DNA of 64,000 nucleotides, taken from CF-161 sp035638495 (GTDB lineage: Bacteria > Chloroflexota > Dormibacteria > Dormibacterales > Dormibacteraceae). Shown one piece after another: positions 1-8,387 of this stretch. Position 1 is the first letter of the stretch. Each line of letters opens with the position of its first letter. Below the pieces are notes generated by a model, which was not told the origin of the DNA, searched no databases, and was given only the letters and a program-made list of their open reading frames with translations. Both the position numbers and the translations under genes were made by a program. The DNA is taken from the NCBI GenBank assembly GCA_035638495.1, contig DASQZW010000251.1, forward strand, positions 1 to 64,000, given 5' to 3'.

Positions 1-480
1 GTCGACGGCCAGGAGATCCTCAACTACGGCCGGCAGTCCATCCCCACGTACGTGCCCGGCCACCGGCTGAACTCGGGCCCCTTCGGCACGATGGGCGTCG
101 GCCTGCCGTTCGGGCTCGGCGCCAAGGTGGCGAAGCCCGACACGCAGGTGGTGGTCCTGCACGGCGACGGCTCCCTGGGCCTGAACGCGATGGAGCTGGA
201 CACCGCAGTGCGCCACAGGATCGACGTGCTGACGGTGGTCAGCAACAACGGGGGGTGGACCGCGGCCGACCGGCCCAAGGCTGGGCGCGACCTGGGCTAC
301 ACGCGCTTCGACCAGGTGGCCAGGGCGCTCGGCTGCCACGGCGAGCACGTCGAACAGCCCGAGGAGATCCGCCCGGCGCTCGAGCGCGCCGCGCGCTGCG
401 GCGGGCCGGCCGTGGTGAACGTGGTCACGGACGCGGCGGCACGGGCCCGCACCGCGGCGTTCGCCCGCTATTCGACGTGA
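1..480 (+). CDS. Thiamine pyrophosphate enzyme, C-terminal part (acetolactate synthase-like), 5' truncated
   Basis: The reading frame is open from base 1, so the gene begins before the window; about 159 residues remain. The stretch HGDGSLGLNAMELD followed about 25 residues on by NN is the GDG...NN motif that binds Mg2+ and the diphosphate of TPP in the acetolactate synthase / benzoylformate decarboxylase / oxalyl-CoA decarboxylase superfamily. NSGPFGTMGVGLPFGLGAK just before it is the usual entry to that domain. The FAD/CoA middle domain and the N-terminal PYR domain lie outside, so the substrate cannot be told. The downstream gene (HAD hydrolase) is convergent, so no operon partner is visible. 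Family assignment is firm; the exact enzyme is open. Confidence 0.85.
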   Translation, partial: VDGQEILNYGRQSIPTYVPGHRLNSGPFGTMGVGLPFGLGAKVAKPDTQVVVLHGDGSLGLNAMELDTAVRHRIDVLTVVSNNGGWTAADRPKAGRDLGYTRFDQVARALGCHGEHVEQPEEIRPALERAARCGGPAVVNVVTDAAARARTAAFARYST

Positions 481-584
481 ACGTCGGCGGACGTCGCCGG
501 CCGAGTCCGTGGCGGCCGTCCGGGCGGTGCCTGCGACGAGATCGGCAGTCAGAAGTGGGCAGCGGCCCCTTGCCGGCGCCAGGA

Positions 585-1301
585 CTACGCGGCGAGCGTT
601 CGCAGCGCCTCGGTCGCCTCGGCCAGGCTTCTGACCAGGCGATCTGCCCGCGTCGGTGACGGCGGCTCCTGGATCGCCACGCGGATCGTGGTCATGCCCA
701 GCGCGAGCGCCGGCTCGATGTCCTTGGCTTCCCTGTCGCCGATGAAGATTGCCTCGTCAGCCGAACAGCCAGCGCTGTGAAGCCCGCGTTCGAACATCGC
801 CCCGTCGGGCTTGCGCCGCCTCACGCTGTACGAGGTGACGATTCCATCGACCAGGCCCGTGAGCCCGCGGGCGGCCATCCACCACTGCAGCCAGTCCTCG
901 TCCGAGGTCCAGGCTGTGTTCGAGACCAGAACACGGCGGAGCCCCAGCTCGCCTGCGGTTCGCATCAGGTCCTGGTGGCCGGGGAATGGCGGGTGCTCGT
1001 GGCCGGTCGGCCGGCCCATCACCCGGCACACCTGGCCGGCGCGTGCGGCGAGGTCGCCGAGCGTCCAGCGCCAGGCCAGCGCGCCTGCGATCATCTCGTC
1101 GGTCCGCTGCACGAGCTGATCGCGCTCCTCGCGGGCGTCCTCGTGCAGACGGTCCAGGAACTGTGCCAGCTGGCCGGCATCGAGTTCGGGCAGCAGCGCC
1201 GCCAGGCGCGCGAGCCGGACCTCACGCACGCCAGGATTGTCTGGCAGGTTGTCGGGGACGAGCGTGCCGCCCACATCGACCAGGACTGCTCGTTTTGACA
1301 T
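585..1301 (-). CDS. HAD-superfamily hydrolase
   Basis: 238 residues starting MSKRAVLVDVGGTLVPD, which is HAD motif I (D-x-G-x-T; the usual first nucleophile Asp-x-Asp is here DVGGT, with Asp at residue 9). LVSNTAW is motif II, KPDGAMFERGL holds the motif III Lys, and FIGDREAKDIEPALALGM is motif IV with the metal-binding Asp residues. This is a complete soluble phosphatase/dehalogenase-type enzyme acting in the cytoplasm on an unknown phosphomonoester. A longer open frame extends upstream to 1778, but that part only mirrors the oppositely oriented DUF1003 gene, so the ATG at 1301 is chosen. It is convergent with the truncated TPP enzyme. Confidence 0.85.
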   Translation of the reverse strand: MSKRAVLVDVGGTLVPDNLPDNPGVREVRLARLAALLPELDAGQLAQFLDRLHEDAREERDQLVQRTDEMIAGALAWRWTLGDLAARAGQVCRVMGRPTGHEHPPFPGHQDLMRTAGELGLRRVLVSNTAWTSDEDWLQWWMAARGLTGLVDGIVTSYSVRRRKPDGAMFERGLHSAGCSADEAIFIGDREAKDIEPALALGMTTIRVAIQEPPSPTRADRLVRSLAEATEALRTLAA

Positions 1302-1439
1302 CCCCGAAATCCTCGCCTGGTTGCGCGCAGCCGACTCGCCGCGGATCTCGGGCCTGCAACGGGCCCCAGCGTACAGGTGCCCGAGGAGCGGAGCGGCCGT
1401 AGTTGCGCTGCTCGCGTCGACTCCCGACAATCGCTGGCC

Positions 1440-1904
1440 ATGAACGCCATCACCCCGGACACGCTGAGCCGCACCACCCACCCTGGCAGGTATCGAAGCG
1501 TCGTGAACCGGGCTCACCACGACGAGGCGACTGTCGGCGAGCGGCTCGCAGACAGCATCGCGGCGGGGATCGGCTCGTGGACATTCCTGATCGTGCAGAC
1601 TGTTCTGGTCCTGCTCTGGGTGGCCCTCAACCTCCTCGGTCTCTTCGCGTTCCGGTGGGACCCCTACCCGTTCATCCTCCTCAACCTGATGTTCAGCGTC
1701 CAGGCTGCGTACACCGGGCCGGTGCTGCTGCTGGCCGGAAACCGTCAGGCGCAGAAGGACCGGTTGACACTGGAGCACGCCGCGTTGGAGGCGGAGCGTG
1801 CGGACGAGCAGGACCGCGCGATCCTGACGGAGATCAAGAGCAACACTGAACTCACTGTCAAGATCCTCGACCGGCTGCAGGAGCCGCCCGTGAAGGCCGA
1901 CTGA
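1440..1904 (+). CDS. DUF1003 family membrane protein
   Basis: 154 residues. After a short polar N-terminus with VGERLADSIAAGIGSW come two membrane segments (about residues 45-65 and 78-98) joined by the family signature WDPYPFILLNLMFS, then a charged helical tail rich in Glu and Arg. This is the DUF1003 pattern: a small two-helix inner-membrane protein of unknown function, sometimes linked to CorA-like or Mg2+-related genes. The ATG at 1440 is preferred over 1377 because the extra 21 residues are low-complexity and lie opposite the HAD gene's upstream region. It is divergent from the HAD hydrolase, with about 140 bp between the starts. No operon partner. Confidence 0.82.
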   Translation: MNAITPDTLSRTTHPGRYRSVVNRAHHDEATVGERLADSIAAGIGSWTFLIVQTVLVLLWVALNLLGLFAFRWDPYPFILLNLMFSVQAAYTGPVLLLAGNRQAQKDRLTLEHAALEAERADEQDRAILTEIKSNTELTVKILDRLQEPPVKAD

Positions 1905-2003
1905 TTTCCGGCATCGGTGCCGGCGGCGTCCGGCGAGCCGTGATCGAGGTGGCGGCGCGGCGCACGGCCCAGGGGAGTGTTGATCGCGCTACCATCGGCC
2001 GAG

Positions 2004-2684
2004 ATGCCTGTCCGCACCGTACTCGAACGCGGTCCAAAGGGGAAGAAGGCGGTGGCATTCGCCATCGACTGGCCTGGCTGGAGCCGGGGTACCAGGGCGC
2101 CCGACCTGTCGCTCGCTGTGCTCGAATCGTATCGCCAGCGCTACCGTCCTATCGCTGTCGCGGCCGGGATGGCGGACGAGTTCGACGACGCCGGTCCCCT
2201 CGAGGTGATCGAGGACCAGGTCGGCACCGGCTCGACCGACTTCTGGGGCATCTCCTTCGCGCCGTCGGGCTCCGAGCAGGGGCCGATGGGCGACACCGAG
2301 CTCGACCGCAAGATCAAGGTGCTGCGGGCCTGCTGGGCGTATTTCGACGGCGTGGCGGGGCGGGTGTCAGCGGAGATGCGCACGGGCCCGCGCGGCGGTG
2401 GGCGCGACCGCGACACGATCATCCGCCACACCATCCGCACGGAGAGCGAATACTTCGCAAAGCGGTTGGGGCTGCGGATACCGGAGGGCGGTGCGCTCAC
2501 CGCGGACGGCCTCGTGGCCCATCGCGCGGCGTACATCGCAGCGATGCATGCCTACAACCGCGGCGAGGGGAAACGGATGCAGTCGTGGACGCTGCCCTTC
2601 CTCATTCGCCACAGCGCGTTCCACGTCCTCGACCACGCCTGGGAGATGGAGGACAAGGACCTCTCGGGCGAAGCCCAAGCGTGA
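2004..2684 (+). CDS. DinB-like conserved hypothetical protein
   Basis: 226 residues, no signal peptide. The C-terminal motif RHSAFHVLDHAWEMED resembles the helix with metal-site histidines of the DinB/YfiT four-helix-bundle superfamily, and the N-terminal half (AFAIDWPGWSRG) resembles uncharacterised proteins annotated as DinB-like. No conserved substrate residues allow a reaction to be named; relatives include thiol-S-transferases and unknown enzymes. The start at 2004 is chosen because the first nine residues of the longer frame (from 1977) look unlike protein; an in-frame ATG at 2004 begins MPVRTVLERG. It stands alone, about 100 bp after the DUF1003 gene and convergent with the PPOX gene downstream. 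Confidence 0.62.
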   Translation: MPVRTVLERGPKGKKAVAFAIDWPGWSRGTRAPDLSLAVLESYRQRYRPIAVAAGMADEFDDAGPLEVIEDQVGTGSTDFWGISFAPSGSEQGPMGDTELDRKIKVLRACWAYFDGVAGRVSAEMRTGPRGGGRDRDTIIRHTIRTESEYFAKRLGLRIPEGGALTADGLVAHRAAYIAAMHAYNRGEGKRMQSWTLPFLIRHSAFHVLDHAWEMEDKDLSGEAQA

Positions 2685-2756
2685 CCAGCTCGGCGGTGGC
2701 CTGATCCCGGCGCCATTTGGGCTCGGTCGCCACGGCCTGCGATCGGTGACGTGTCA

Positions 2757-3182
2757 TCAAGCACGCAAACGACTCGGTGTGATCACAACAGCTTCGGAGT
2801 ACAGCTCCGCGAACACTCGCGGCGTGCCGAACAAGGCTCCGATCCGTTCGGCGTACTTCGCCACGTACTCGGGCAGCTGGTCGGCGGCAGGTACGTCGCT
2901 GAGGTGCCGCGCCACGCCTTCGACGCTGATGACGTCTCGACCCAGATCGTTCACGTCGAGTGCCAGCGCCACCTTGGGGTTCATATCGATGTTGCGCAGT
3001 TTCGCCTTTGTCGGCTGACTGTAGACGAGGATCGTCCCGTCGTCACGCAACAGGAACCACACCGGCACCGTGACGGGTTGGCCGTCCGGGCGCACCGTGG
3101 TCAACCACGCCATCAGGTTGCCGCGCAGCCGTCGCTCGACGTGCTCGCGGCGTCCTGCGGGCAGAAGCGATGTCAAGTCCAT
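2757..3182 (-). CDS. PPOX-class (pyridoxamine oxidase-like) flavoprotein, probably F420- or FMN-dependent
   Basis: 141 residues with the split-barrel fold pattern: LMAWLTTVRPDGQPVTVPVW, then ILVYSQPTKAKLRNIDMNPKVALALD. The run K-x-K-x-x-N-I-x-x-x-P-x-V is the cofactor-binding strand-helix of the PPOX class probable F420-dependent family (Rv3369-like). The product is a cytosolic homodimeric reductase of unknown substrate. The length is usual for the family. It ends MDLTSLL upstream at 3182 with no clear partner gene; it is convergent with the DinB-like gene. F420 versus FMN cannot be decided from sequence alone; no F420 biosynthesis gene is in the window. Confidence 0.82.
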   Translation of the reverse strand: MDLTSLLPAGRREHVERRLRGNLMAWLTTVRPDGQPVTVPVWFLLRDDGTILVYSQPTKAKLRNIDMNPKVALALDVNDLGRDVISVEGVARHLSDVPAADQLPEYVAKYAERIGALFGTPRVFAELYSEAVVITPSRLRA

Positions 3183-3732
3183 AGGAGCGGAACTCGCGAG
3201 ACCGTCACGACATTTCCGTCGGCTTCACCGACTGCCGGATTGACACCTGCAGCATGTGGCGGGCCTGGAACGCTATCGAGGTCACTCTCAGCGGTCACAT
3301 CGTCTTCCCCTCGTCGACGCAGTACGGCATCGTCCTGACGGCGAATTCGGCGGTGGACGTGGGGGCCGACCTGGCTCGCTGACCCTCTCCCCGCCCGACC
3401 GGGGTGGCACCGCGTGCCACGCCGGATCGTGATCGCGGCCGGTGGTCGGCGTGCGTCGTCGCGCAGGAGGGGGACGGCACGGTGCGCGTCGCACGGGGGG
3501 TGTACGACGCCGTTCGCATGTTGCCACGTTCCGGGACAAATGTCCCATTGAATCGTCCAGAATATCAAGTAAACCTGACATTACGGCACATTCGTTCTAT
3601 TCAATGGAACGATGGGGGAAAGCAAGCAGGGCGTGCCGCCGACTCGGGCGGCACTGCCCCAGGCTGGCGCGTCCGCCGCCTCGCCGGCTGGCCATCGACA
3701 CCCTGGATCATCACGAAGAGGAGATGGACAGC
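3183..3732. other. Intergenic region with a possible gene remnant and an AT-rich inverted repeat
   Basis: 550 bases without a convincing intact gene. Plus-strand codons 3185-3382 form an open frame with no start codon that reads sensibly (for example DISVGFTDCRIDTCSMW and VTLSGHIVFPSSTQYGIVL) and ends in TGA; it may be the tail of a decayed exported protein, but this is weak. From about 3530 to 3610 the sequence is strikingly AT-rich for this genome and carries a 9-bp perfect inverted repeat, CCATTGAAT at 3545-3553 and ATTCAATGG at 3599-3607. This is the likely promoter area of the exported protein gene at 3733. Confidence 0.4.
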
Positions 3733-4278
3733 ATGCGAAGGATCCTGTTGGCCCTGGCGGCAGCCGGCCTGGCAGCTGCGCTGGCCGTGCCGACCTACGC
3801 CAGCAACGTTCATTTCAAGCCGCCGAGCTCGCAGCCGTCGTTCACCGACAACGGGCTCACCCTCACCGCCGCGGGCACTCTCGCGGGCCTGGGGAACGCG
3901 GACATACTGGTCACGCTGTCGGCGACGGGCAACCCCACCGCCACCTGCACGAACCCAAGCGGCGCCAACAAACCGCCCGGCCAGAACCCGGCCGCCGTCA
4001 CGCTGACCGGCAGCCAGGCGATCCCGGCGGGCGAGATCAAGAACGGCAACGTGTCATTCGGCGTCACGACCGAGCCGCCCGTCACACCCATCGCGGGCGC
4101 GCCGGGTTGCCCGAACTCCAGTTGGACAGAGAACATCACTGACGTTTCCTTCACCAGCGCCACGCTTACGGTCCAGCAACCGCCCGGTACGACAGTGCTC
4201 ACTGCGACCTGCACGTTCAGCCCGGCGACGGCGAACGGCGCCGTCCCGAGCAAGAACGTGACCTGTACGGTCACCTAG
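3733..4278 (+). CDS. Exported protein of unknown function
   Basis: 181 residues. The N-terminus MRRILLALAAAGLAAALAVP is a classic Sec signal peptide with likely cleavage after TYA (residue about 23). The mature part is Ser/Thr/Pro/Gly-rich with beta-strand-like alternation and four to six Cys (for example ATCTNPSG, GAPGCPNSS, LTATCTFSP, NVTCTVT), suggesting a disulfide-stabilised extracellular beta domain. The ATG at 3733 is preferred to that at 3724 because a GAGGAG sits 10-15 bases before it and overlaps the earlier ATG. No family recognised. It is monocistronic, preceded by an AT-rich region with an inverted repeat. Confidence 0.72.
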   Translation: MRRILLALAAAGLAAALAVPTYASNVHFKPPSSQPSFTDNGLTLTAAGTLAGLGNADILVTLSATGNPTATCTNPSGANKPPGQNPAAVTLTGSQAIPAGEIKNGNVSFGVTTEPPVTPIAGAPGCPNSSWTENITDVSFTSATLTVQQPPGTTVLTATCTFSPATANGAVPSKNVTCTVT

Positions 4279-4439
4279 GCTCGACCGCCCCCCACGTGGC
4301 TGGCGGCGCGCCCGGGGCGCGCCGCCGGCCATCAACGGTTCCAGCGAATTCCGGCCCACGTCCCAGGCGGGGAGCCTTCATCAGGAGGATCGTTGAGGCC
4401 ATGGCACGGTGGCGGGCCGGTAGCCGATCGTGGAGCGGC

Positions 4440-5315
4440 TCAGGGCGTCCTGCGCATCTGGAGCTTTCCATCAACACCGAGCGGGCCACCACCAACCGTG
4501 AAGCGAGCTGCGCCGCATTCGCGGGTCGGCACCGTGACGACGTCATAAGAGTCGGCAGAGGATGACAGTACGAGTACGCGCACGGGTGAGGTGGACCCGC
4601 AGTCACTACCCAGTCGATCGGCGAGCAGCGCCTGCGACGACGCGGTGAGCGTGAGGTCAGCATCGGCGGGCGTCTGGATAGGCCCCGAGGAGCCGGCGGG
4701 GTTGGCTGCCCAGGTAAAGCCGAGTACGCTCACCGCCGCCACAACTGCGCAAGGCAGGCCGATGGTGAACGCCCGACGAAACCTGGTTCGCGTTTCCTGG
4801 TACCAGCACGCGGGAAGGATGCGCGCGATGATGCTGTCGATCGATTGTTGGGTGCTCCGGTCGTTGTCATCGTCATAGGCCTTCTTGAGAGCCGCCACAT
4901 CCTCATACCGACCGAGCAGATCGGAGCTGGACACGAACTTGATCAGCGTCGAGTGCGGATGGTCGTGCTCGAAGGCCGCCAGTGTGGTCAGCGAGATGTG
5001 TCCGGGGGTGAGCACCTCCACGAAGAGCCAGAGAATGATGGCAATTGCGATCAGGGCGACCAGCACGCAACCGACCGCGAGCCACAGGCGCGCCGACGGG
5101 AACTGGAGGTGTCCAACCCCCGAGAGCTGCGTCCCGGCTGTCAGGACGCCGGCGATGGCGGCGAAGACGGCCAGCAGCCATTTCGCAAGGCCGCGGAGGT
5201 CAGCGACTGCCGTCGTGAACCGTTGCCGGAGTTCTGAGCCAGTTGCCGCGGTCGAAGTGCTCGCGAGGGGCGTGGGCGCGGCCGCCTGCCCGACCTGGCT
5301 CGGCTGATCACTCAC
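4440..5315 (-). CDS. Three-span membrane protein, unknown function
   Basis: 291 residues. The N-terminus (about 40 residues) is polar and Ser/Thr/Ala-rich; membrane segments lie at about 44-63, 77-100 and 183-203. Between the second and third is an acidic/His cytoplasmic or external loop (FEHDHPHSTL), and after the third a roughly 85-residue soluble tail with two Cys pairs (GSDCGS, TRECGA). No enzymatic motif is recognised. Its start overlaps the stop of the upstream gene (5308-5694) by 8 bases, so the two are almost certainly co-translated. The cysteines suggest the tail is outside the cytoplasm, which is inference. Confidence 0.65.
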   Translation of the reverse strand: MSDQPSQVGQAAAPTPLASTSTAATGSELRQRFTTAVADLRGLAKWLLAVFAAIAGVLTAGTQLSGVGHLQFPSARLWLAVGCVLVALIAIAIILWLFVEVLTPGHISLTTLAAFEHDHPHSTLIKFVSSSDLLGRYEDVAALKKAYDDDNDRSTQQSIDSIIARILPACWYQETRTRFRRAFTIGLPCAVVAAVSVLGFTWAANPAGSSGPIQTPADADLTLTASSQALLADRLGSDCGSTSPVRVLVLSSSADSYDVVTVPTRECGAARFTVGGGPLGVDGKLQMRRTP

Positions 5316-5694
5316 TCGTCATCTCGACGTGGACCTCGATGTCCACGTCATGGAGCCTCGGGTGCTCGACGAGTCGGTTCAGCCTTGCGAGATCTGGGAT
5401 GTCGTTCGAGTCCATCATGATCGTCAGCCGCGACCCGGCGGTAACCTGGAGCGAGTCCGGTTCGATGGTGAGTGCCCGCGGCCAGTCGATCACGCCGACG
5501 AAAAACGCCGGCTCCTTGTCGGCTCCTCCAGGCGCGGTCTCGATGTGAAGGGGCGGAGCATTGTGCACGACGACGGGGAAGGGCGTAGCCGGCATCTGTA
5601 TCCCTGGGCCGGCACCGAACACCGTGACCCTAACCGGTTTGTTCGCCATTTCGTGTTGATCGTAATGCTGGCTGTACTGGACGTCGAGGGACAA
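5308..5694 (-). CDS. Hypothetical protein, partner of the three-span membrane protein
   Basis: 128 residues, no signal peptide or membrane segment. It is Pro/Val-rich with beta-strand-like stretches (VRVTVFGAGPGIQMPATPFP, LQVTAGSRLTIMM) and an acidic C-terminus. I do not recognise the family. Its stop codon lies inside the start of the downstream membrane-protein gene (8-base overlap), which argues that the two form one translational unit and a functional pair. An in-frame internal Met (HEMANKPVRVTV) could be the true start and would give a protein of about 113 residues. Confidence 0.55.
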   Translation of the reverse strand: MSLDVQYSQHYDQHEMANKPVRVTVFGAGPGIQMPATPFPVVVHNAPPLHIETAPGGADKEPAFFVGVIDWPRALTIEPDSLQVTAGSRLTIMMDSNDIPDLARLNRLVEHPRLHDVDIEVHVEMTSE

Positions 5695-5936
5695 GTCGGT
5701 ATGACGGCGAGAGCGTCTGCCTCAGCGCCCGACGGCGTCGCTCAGGCGCCGCCGCCGCTGCTCGCCCGCTCCCGCGGCGTCCTGGAGCCCGCGGCCGCGG
5801 ACTGGGCAAGGAGGCCGGCGCGGCGATCCTCCATCTGGCCGTCGAGGGCTTGAACGCCCGCGAGGCGTCCAGCGACAACCTCGAGTCGAACAGGGTGTCC
5901 GAAGCCCTCGTAATGAAAGGCGGAGGTCGAGTCCGC

Positions 5937-6578
5937 ATGAGCTGTGATTTCTCCCTGGCGCACTACAGCGAGCTGCTCGAGGCGGCACGCGCTGGCGGCT
6001 ATCGGTTCGCGGGGTTCGACAGGTCTCCGAGGCCGGGCGACCTGATTCTCCGTCATGACGTCGACCTGTCGCTGGAGGCGGCGGTCGCGCTCGCCGAGGT
6101 CGAGGCTGAGGCCGGCGCGTGGTCGACCTGGTTCCTGATGACGCGATCGGTCTTCTATAACCTCGACTCGGCGGCGGGCGAACGTGCGATAGCGCGGCTG
6201 CGAGAGCTCAGGGGCCGCGTGGCCCACCACGCGGTCTGGCCGCACGTCGATCTCGACGAGCGCTTCGCCGCGGTCGTGGCGTGGCACAACCCCGACCCCG
6301 ACTACATGACAGCGCCGATCGACGGCGCGATCAATGTGATGACCGCACCGTGGTTCGACTCCGACCACTATCGCTCCGACTCGAACCAGCACTGGCGCTA
6401 CGGCTGCCCGCACGAACAGCTCGCGAACGGCGGTTTCGAGTGGCTGCAGCTGCTCACCCACCCAGAGATCTGGGCCTACGACGGCGCGACGATGGGCGAG
6501 ACGATGCGCTCGTTCCTTGACGCCGACCGCGACGCGCGGCTCGAGCACCTCCGCGAAGACAGGATCGACCTCGAGTAA
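5937..6578 (+). CDS. Polysaccharide deacetylase-like protein
   Basis: 213 residues. After FSLAHYSELLEAARAGGYRF comes ILRHDVDLSLEAAVALAEVE, matching the D-x-D metal-site strand of the NodB-type carbohydrate esterases (CE4-like) in the variant family that reads R-H-D-V-D. A later HAVWPHVDLDERF may supply the metal histidine. C-terminal strands (WLQLLTHPEIWAYDG) also fit this family, where the motif THPE[IV]W occurs. No signal peptide, so it may act on a nucleotide- or lipid-linked sugar in the cytoplasm. The ATG at 5937 has GGAGG about 9 bases before it; longer TTG starts are possible. It is convergent with a sugar-nucleotide epimerase, hinting at a glycan locus. Confidence 0.68.
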   Translation: MSCDFSLAHYSELLEAARAGGYRFAGFDRSPRPGDLILRHDVDLSLEAAVALAEVEAEAGAWSTWFLMTRSVFYNLDSAAGERAIARLRELRGRVAHHAVWPHVDLDERFAAVVAWHNPDPDYMTAPIDGAINVMTAPWFDSDHYRSDSNQHWRYGCPHEQLANGGFEWLQLLTHPEIWAYDGATMGETMRSFLDADRDARLEHLREDRIDLE

Positions 6579-6609
6579 AAACCTGATGGAGCTCGCGACC
6601 GGGCCCGAG

Positions 6610-7566
6610 CTATCTGGTCCGGTACCACTCGATCGTCCTCGCGAGGCCATCGTCGAGCTCGACCAGCGGCTCCCAGTCCAGGAGCTCACGAGCCTTCTCG
6701 ACGTTCGGGATTCGGAGCTCTACGTCGACGTAGCCGAGCGGGGCGAACACGATCTCGCCCGAGCATCCGGTGAGGCGCTTGATTCGCTGGGCGAGGTCGT
6801 AGATCGTGACGGACGAGCGTGGGTTGCCGATGTTGAAAGCCTGCCCGACGGCCTCGCGCCGCTCGAGGCAGGCAAGGACGCCGCTCACCATGTCGGTCAC
6901 GTAGCACCAGGCGCGGATTTGCGATCCGTCGCCGCGAACGGTCAAGTCGTCGCCTGCGAGGGCCGCCTCGATGAAAGCGCGGATCGCGCCCCCGCCGATC
7001 TGCCCAGGGCCGAAGACGTTGAACGGGTGCACGGTGACCGTGGGGAGCTTCAGCTCGTCGTGATAGGCGTGGGCCATATGCTCCCCGGCGAGCTTCGAGA
7101 CAGCGTAGGTCCAGCGTGCCTCGCCGACGGAGCCGATGGTGGACACCTGGCCCTCGCTGACGTTGTAGGCGTGTGTGCCAAAGACCTCGCTCGTGGAGAA
7201 GTCCACGAACCTCTCGAGCGTGTCGGCTGTGGCGAGTGCCGCCTCGAGTGCATTGTAGGTGCCGATCACGTTCACGCGCATCGTCCGGACCGGGCTCTGG
7301 AGCACCGCGTCGACGCCGGCAATCGCGGCGCAGTGCACGAAGTGCGTCGCTCCGCAGGCGAGCTCGGCCAGGTGCGCGCCGTCGAGGACGTCCGCCTGGT
7401 GGAGCTTGAAGTTCGGGTGGCACGCGAGGTCGGTGCGCGACAGGGCGTCGCGATGCAGGTTGTCGACGGCGACGATCTCGTTGCAGTCGACGAGCTCGCG
7501 GGCGAGCCTCGTGGCGATGAAGCCGGCGCCGCCAGTGATGAGGATCCGCTTGCCTGCGAGCATCAA
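6610..7566 (-). CDS. NAD-dependent epimerase/dehydratase (extended SDR)
   Basis: 318 residues, typical for the family. KRILITGGAGFIATRLAREL carries the GxxGxxG NAD-binding turn; HCAAIAGVD follows the usual H-x-A-A motif; FSTSEVFG places the catalytic Ser/Thr and YAVSKLAGEHMA the Y-x-x-x-K pair. HPFNVFGPGQ and RAWCYVTDM are further hallmarks of the UDP-glucose 4-epimerase / UDP-glucuronate epimerase / dTDP-glucose dehydratase group. It converts a nucleotide sugar in the cytoplasm; which one cannot be said. It is convergent with the deacetylase-like gene 32 bp away. Confidence 0.88.
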   Translation of the reverse strand: MMLAGKRILITGGAGFIATRLARELVDCNEIVAVDNLHRDALSRTDLACHPNFKLHQADVLDGAHLAELACGATHFVHCAAIAGVDAVLQSPVRTMRVNVIGTYNALEAALATADTLERFVDFSTSEVFGTHAYNVSEGQVSTIGSVGEARWTYAVSKLAGEHMAHAYHDELKLPTVTVHPFNVFGPGQIGGGAIRAFIEAALAGDDLTVRGDGSQIRAWCYVTDMVSGVLACLERREAVGQAFNIGNPRSSVTIYDLAQRIKRLTGCSGEIVFAPLGYVDVELRIPNVEKARELLDWEPLVELDDGLARTIEWYRTR

Positions 7567-7947
7567 TAGTCGAATGCGACGAAGAAGTTCGGGAACGTTT
7601 TCTGTCGGACCGTCGGCCGCCTAGTCAAGATCGGACACATATGGCACAGTCCGCGACTGCTCGGTGTCTGCTCATCCATCGCGAGTTCGTCCGCCACCTC
7701 CAGGTGATCGAGGCGAACGCGATGCGGTCGACCAGGTCGTGAACATCACGTCTCAAATGACTTGCTCGCGCGAGGCCCGCCTCCCCTCGTTCCAAAAGAG
7801 GGGAATCGGTCCTGCGATTACGCTGAGTCAAACGCGCATCACATGCCGACGCGATGGGCCATTCCGACCAGCCTGGACGCCTGGCTCAGGATGGAGGGCG
7901 ACTTGTCCCGCCGACCAGGCCAGCGGTGGGCGATTCGATCCCGCCTG
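7567..7947. other. Intergenic region, no convincing gene
   Basis: 381 bases between the start of the epimerase and the end of the NTF2-like gene. A 68-codon frame on the minus strand (7625-7831) contains a plausible helical stretch but no recognisable family and no good ribosome-binding site, so I do not call it. No tRNA, hairpin-plus-T-tract or repeat family member is seen here. Confidence 0.4.
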
Positions 7948-8373
7948 TCACCGGCTGCCCGGCTTCAGCTCCGAGAACAGGGGATCAGCATGACGGTGGA
8001 TGAGTCTCCAGGTGTCGCCTTCGCGGCGGAAAAGCTCTGTCACACGCAGGTCGAACGGTACGGGCTCCGATCTGTCGCGCAGGTGGGCTGCAGCGCGCTG
8101 GAAGCCAACCCAGTACGCGAGGCCATCCGCCGCCGCCATGTGCAGGATCTCGAGGCGGTTCTCGCTGCGCTCGAAGTTCGCGGCATCTCGTTCGTATCTG
8201 GACCAGACCGCTTCGGCGCCCTGTGTTGAACCGCCCCGGGGTCCGAAGAACGTCGCAGGAGAGTGGCGGGTGACGATCTCGCCAAGTGGTCTTGCTTCAC
8301 CATTCACATATGCGCTGGCTGCTCGTTCGCGCTGTTTCATGAACTGCTCGAAGTCGTGCTGATCGGTGCTCAT
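7948..8373 (-). CDS. NTF2-like (DUF4440/SnoaL-type) protein
   Basis: 141 residues. The N-terminal helix FEQFMKQRERAASAYVNGEA, a central segment PATFFGPRGG and the C-terminal strands RVTELFRREGDTWRLIHRHA form the cone-shaped alpha+beta barrel pattern of the NTF2-like superfamily, ending with the typical W-[KR]-[IL]-x-H-x-H. Members are small ketosteroid-isomerase-like enzymes or ligand-binding proteins; no catalytic assignment is possible. It is followed 14 bases upstream in the same direction by the universal stress protein gene, so the two probably share a transcript. Confidence 0.8.
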   Translation of the reverse strand: MSTDQHDFEQFMKQRERAASAYVNGEARPLGEIVTRHSPATFFGPRGGSTQGAEAVWSRYERDAANFERSENRLEILHMAAADGLAYWVGFQRAAAHLRDRSEPVPFDLRVTELFRREGDTWRLIHRHADPLFSELKPGSR

Positions 8374-8387
8374 TTCCCCAGGTGGCG

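Noticed and set aside
585..1778. 397-residue HAD protein start at 1778
   Set aside because: Residues before MSKRAVL lie opposite the DUF1003 gene and have no HAD homology; motif I sits right after the ATG at 1301.
3173..3568. Minus-strand ORF upstream of the PPOX gene
   Set aside because: No homology, Arg/Pro/His-rich shadow composition, overlapping an AT-rich promoter area.
7625..7831. 68-codon minus-strand ORF
   Set aside because: No ribosome-binding site, no family similarity; composition consistent with a chance frame in an intergenic region.
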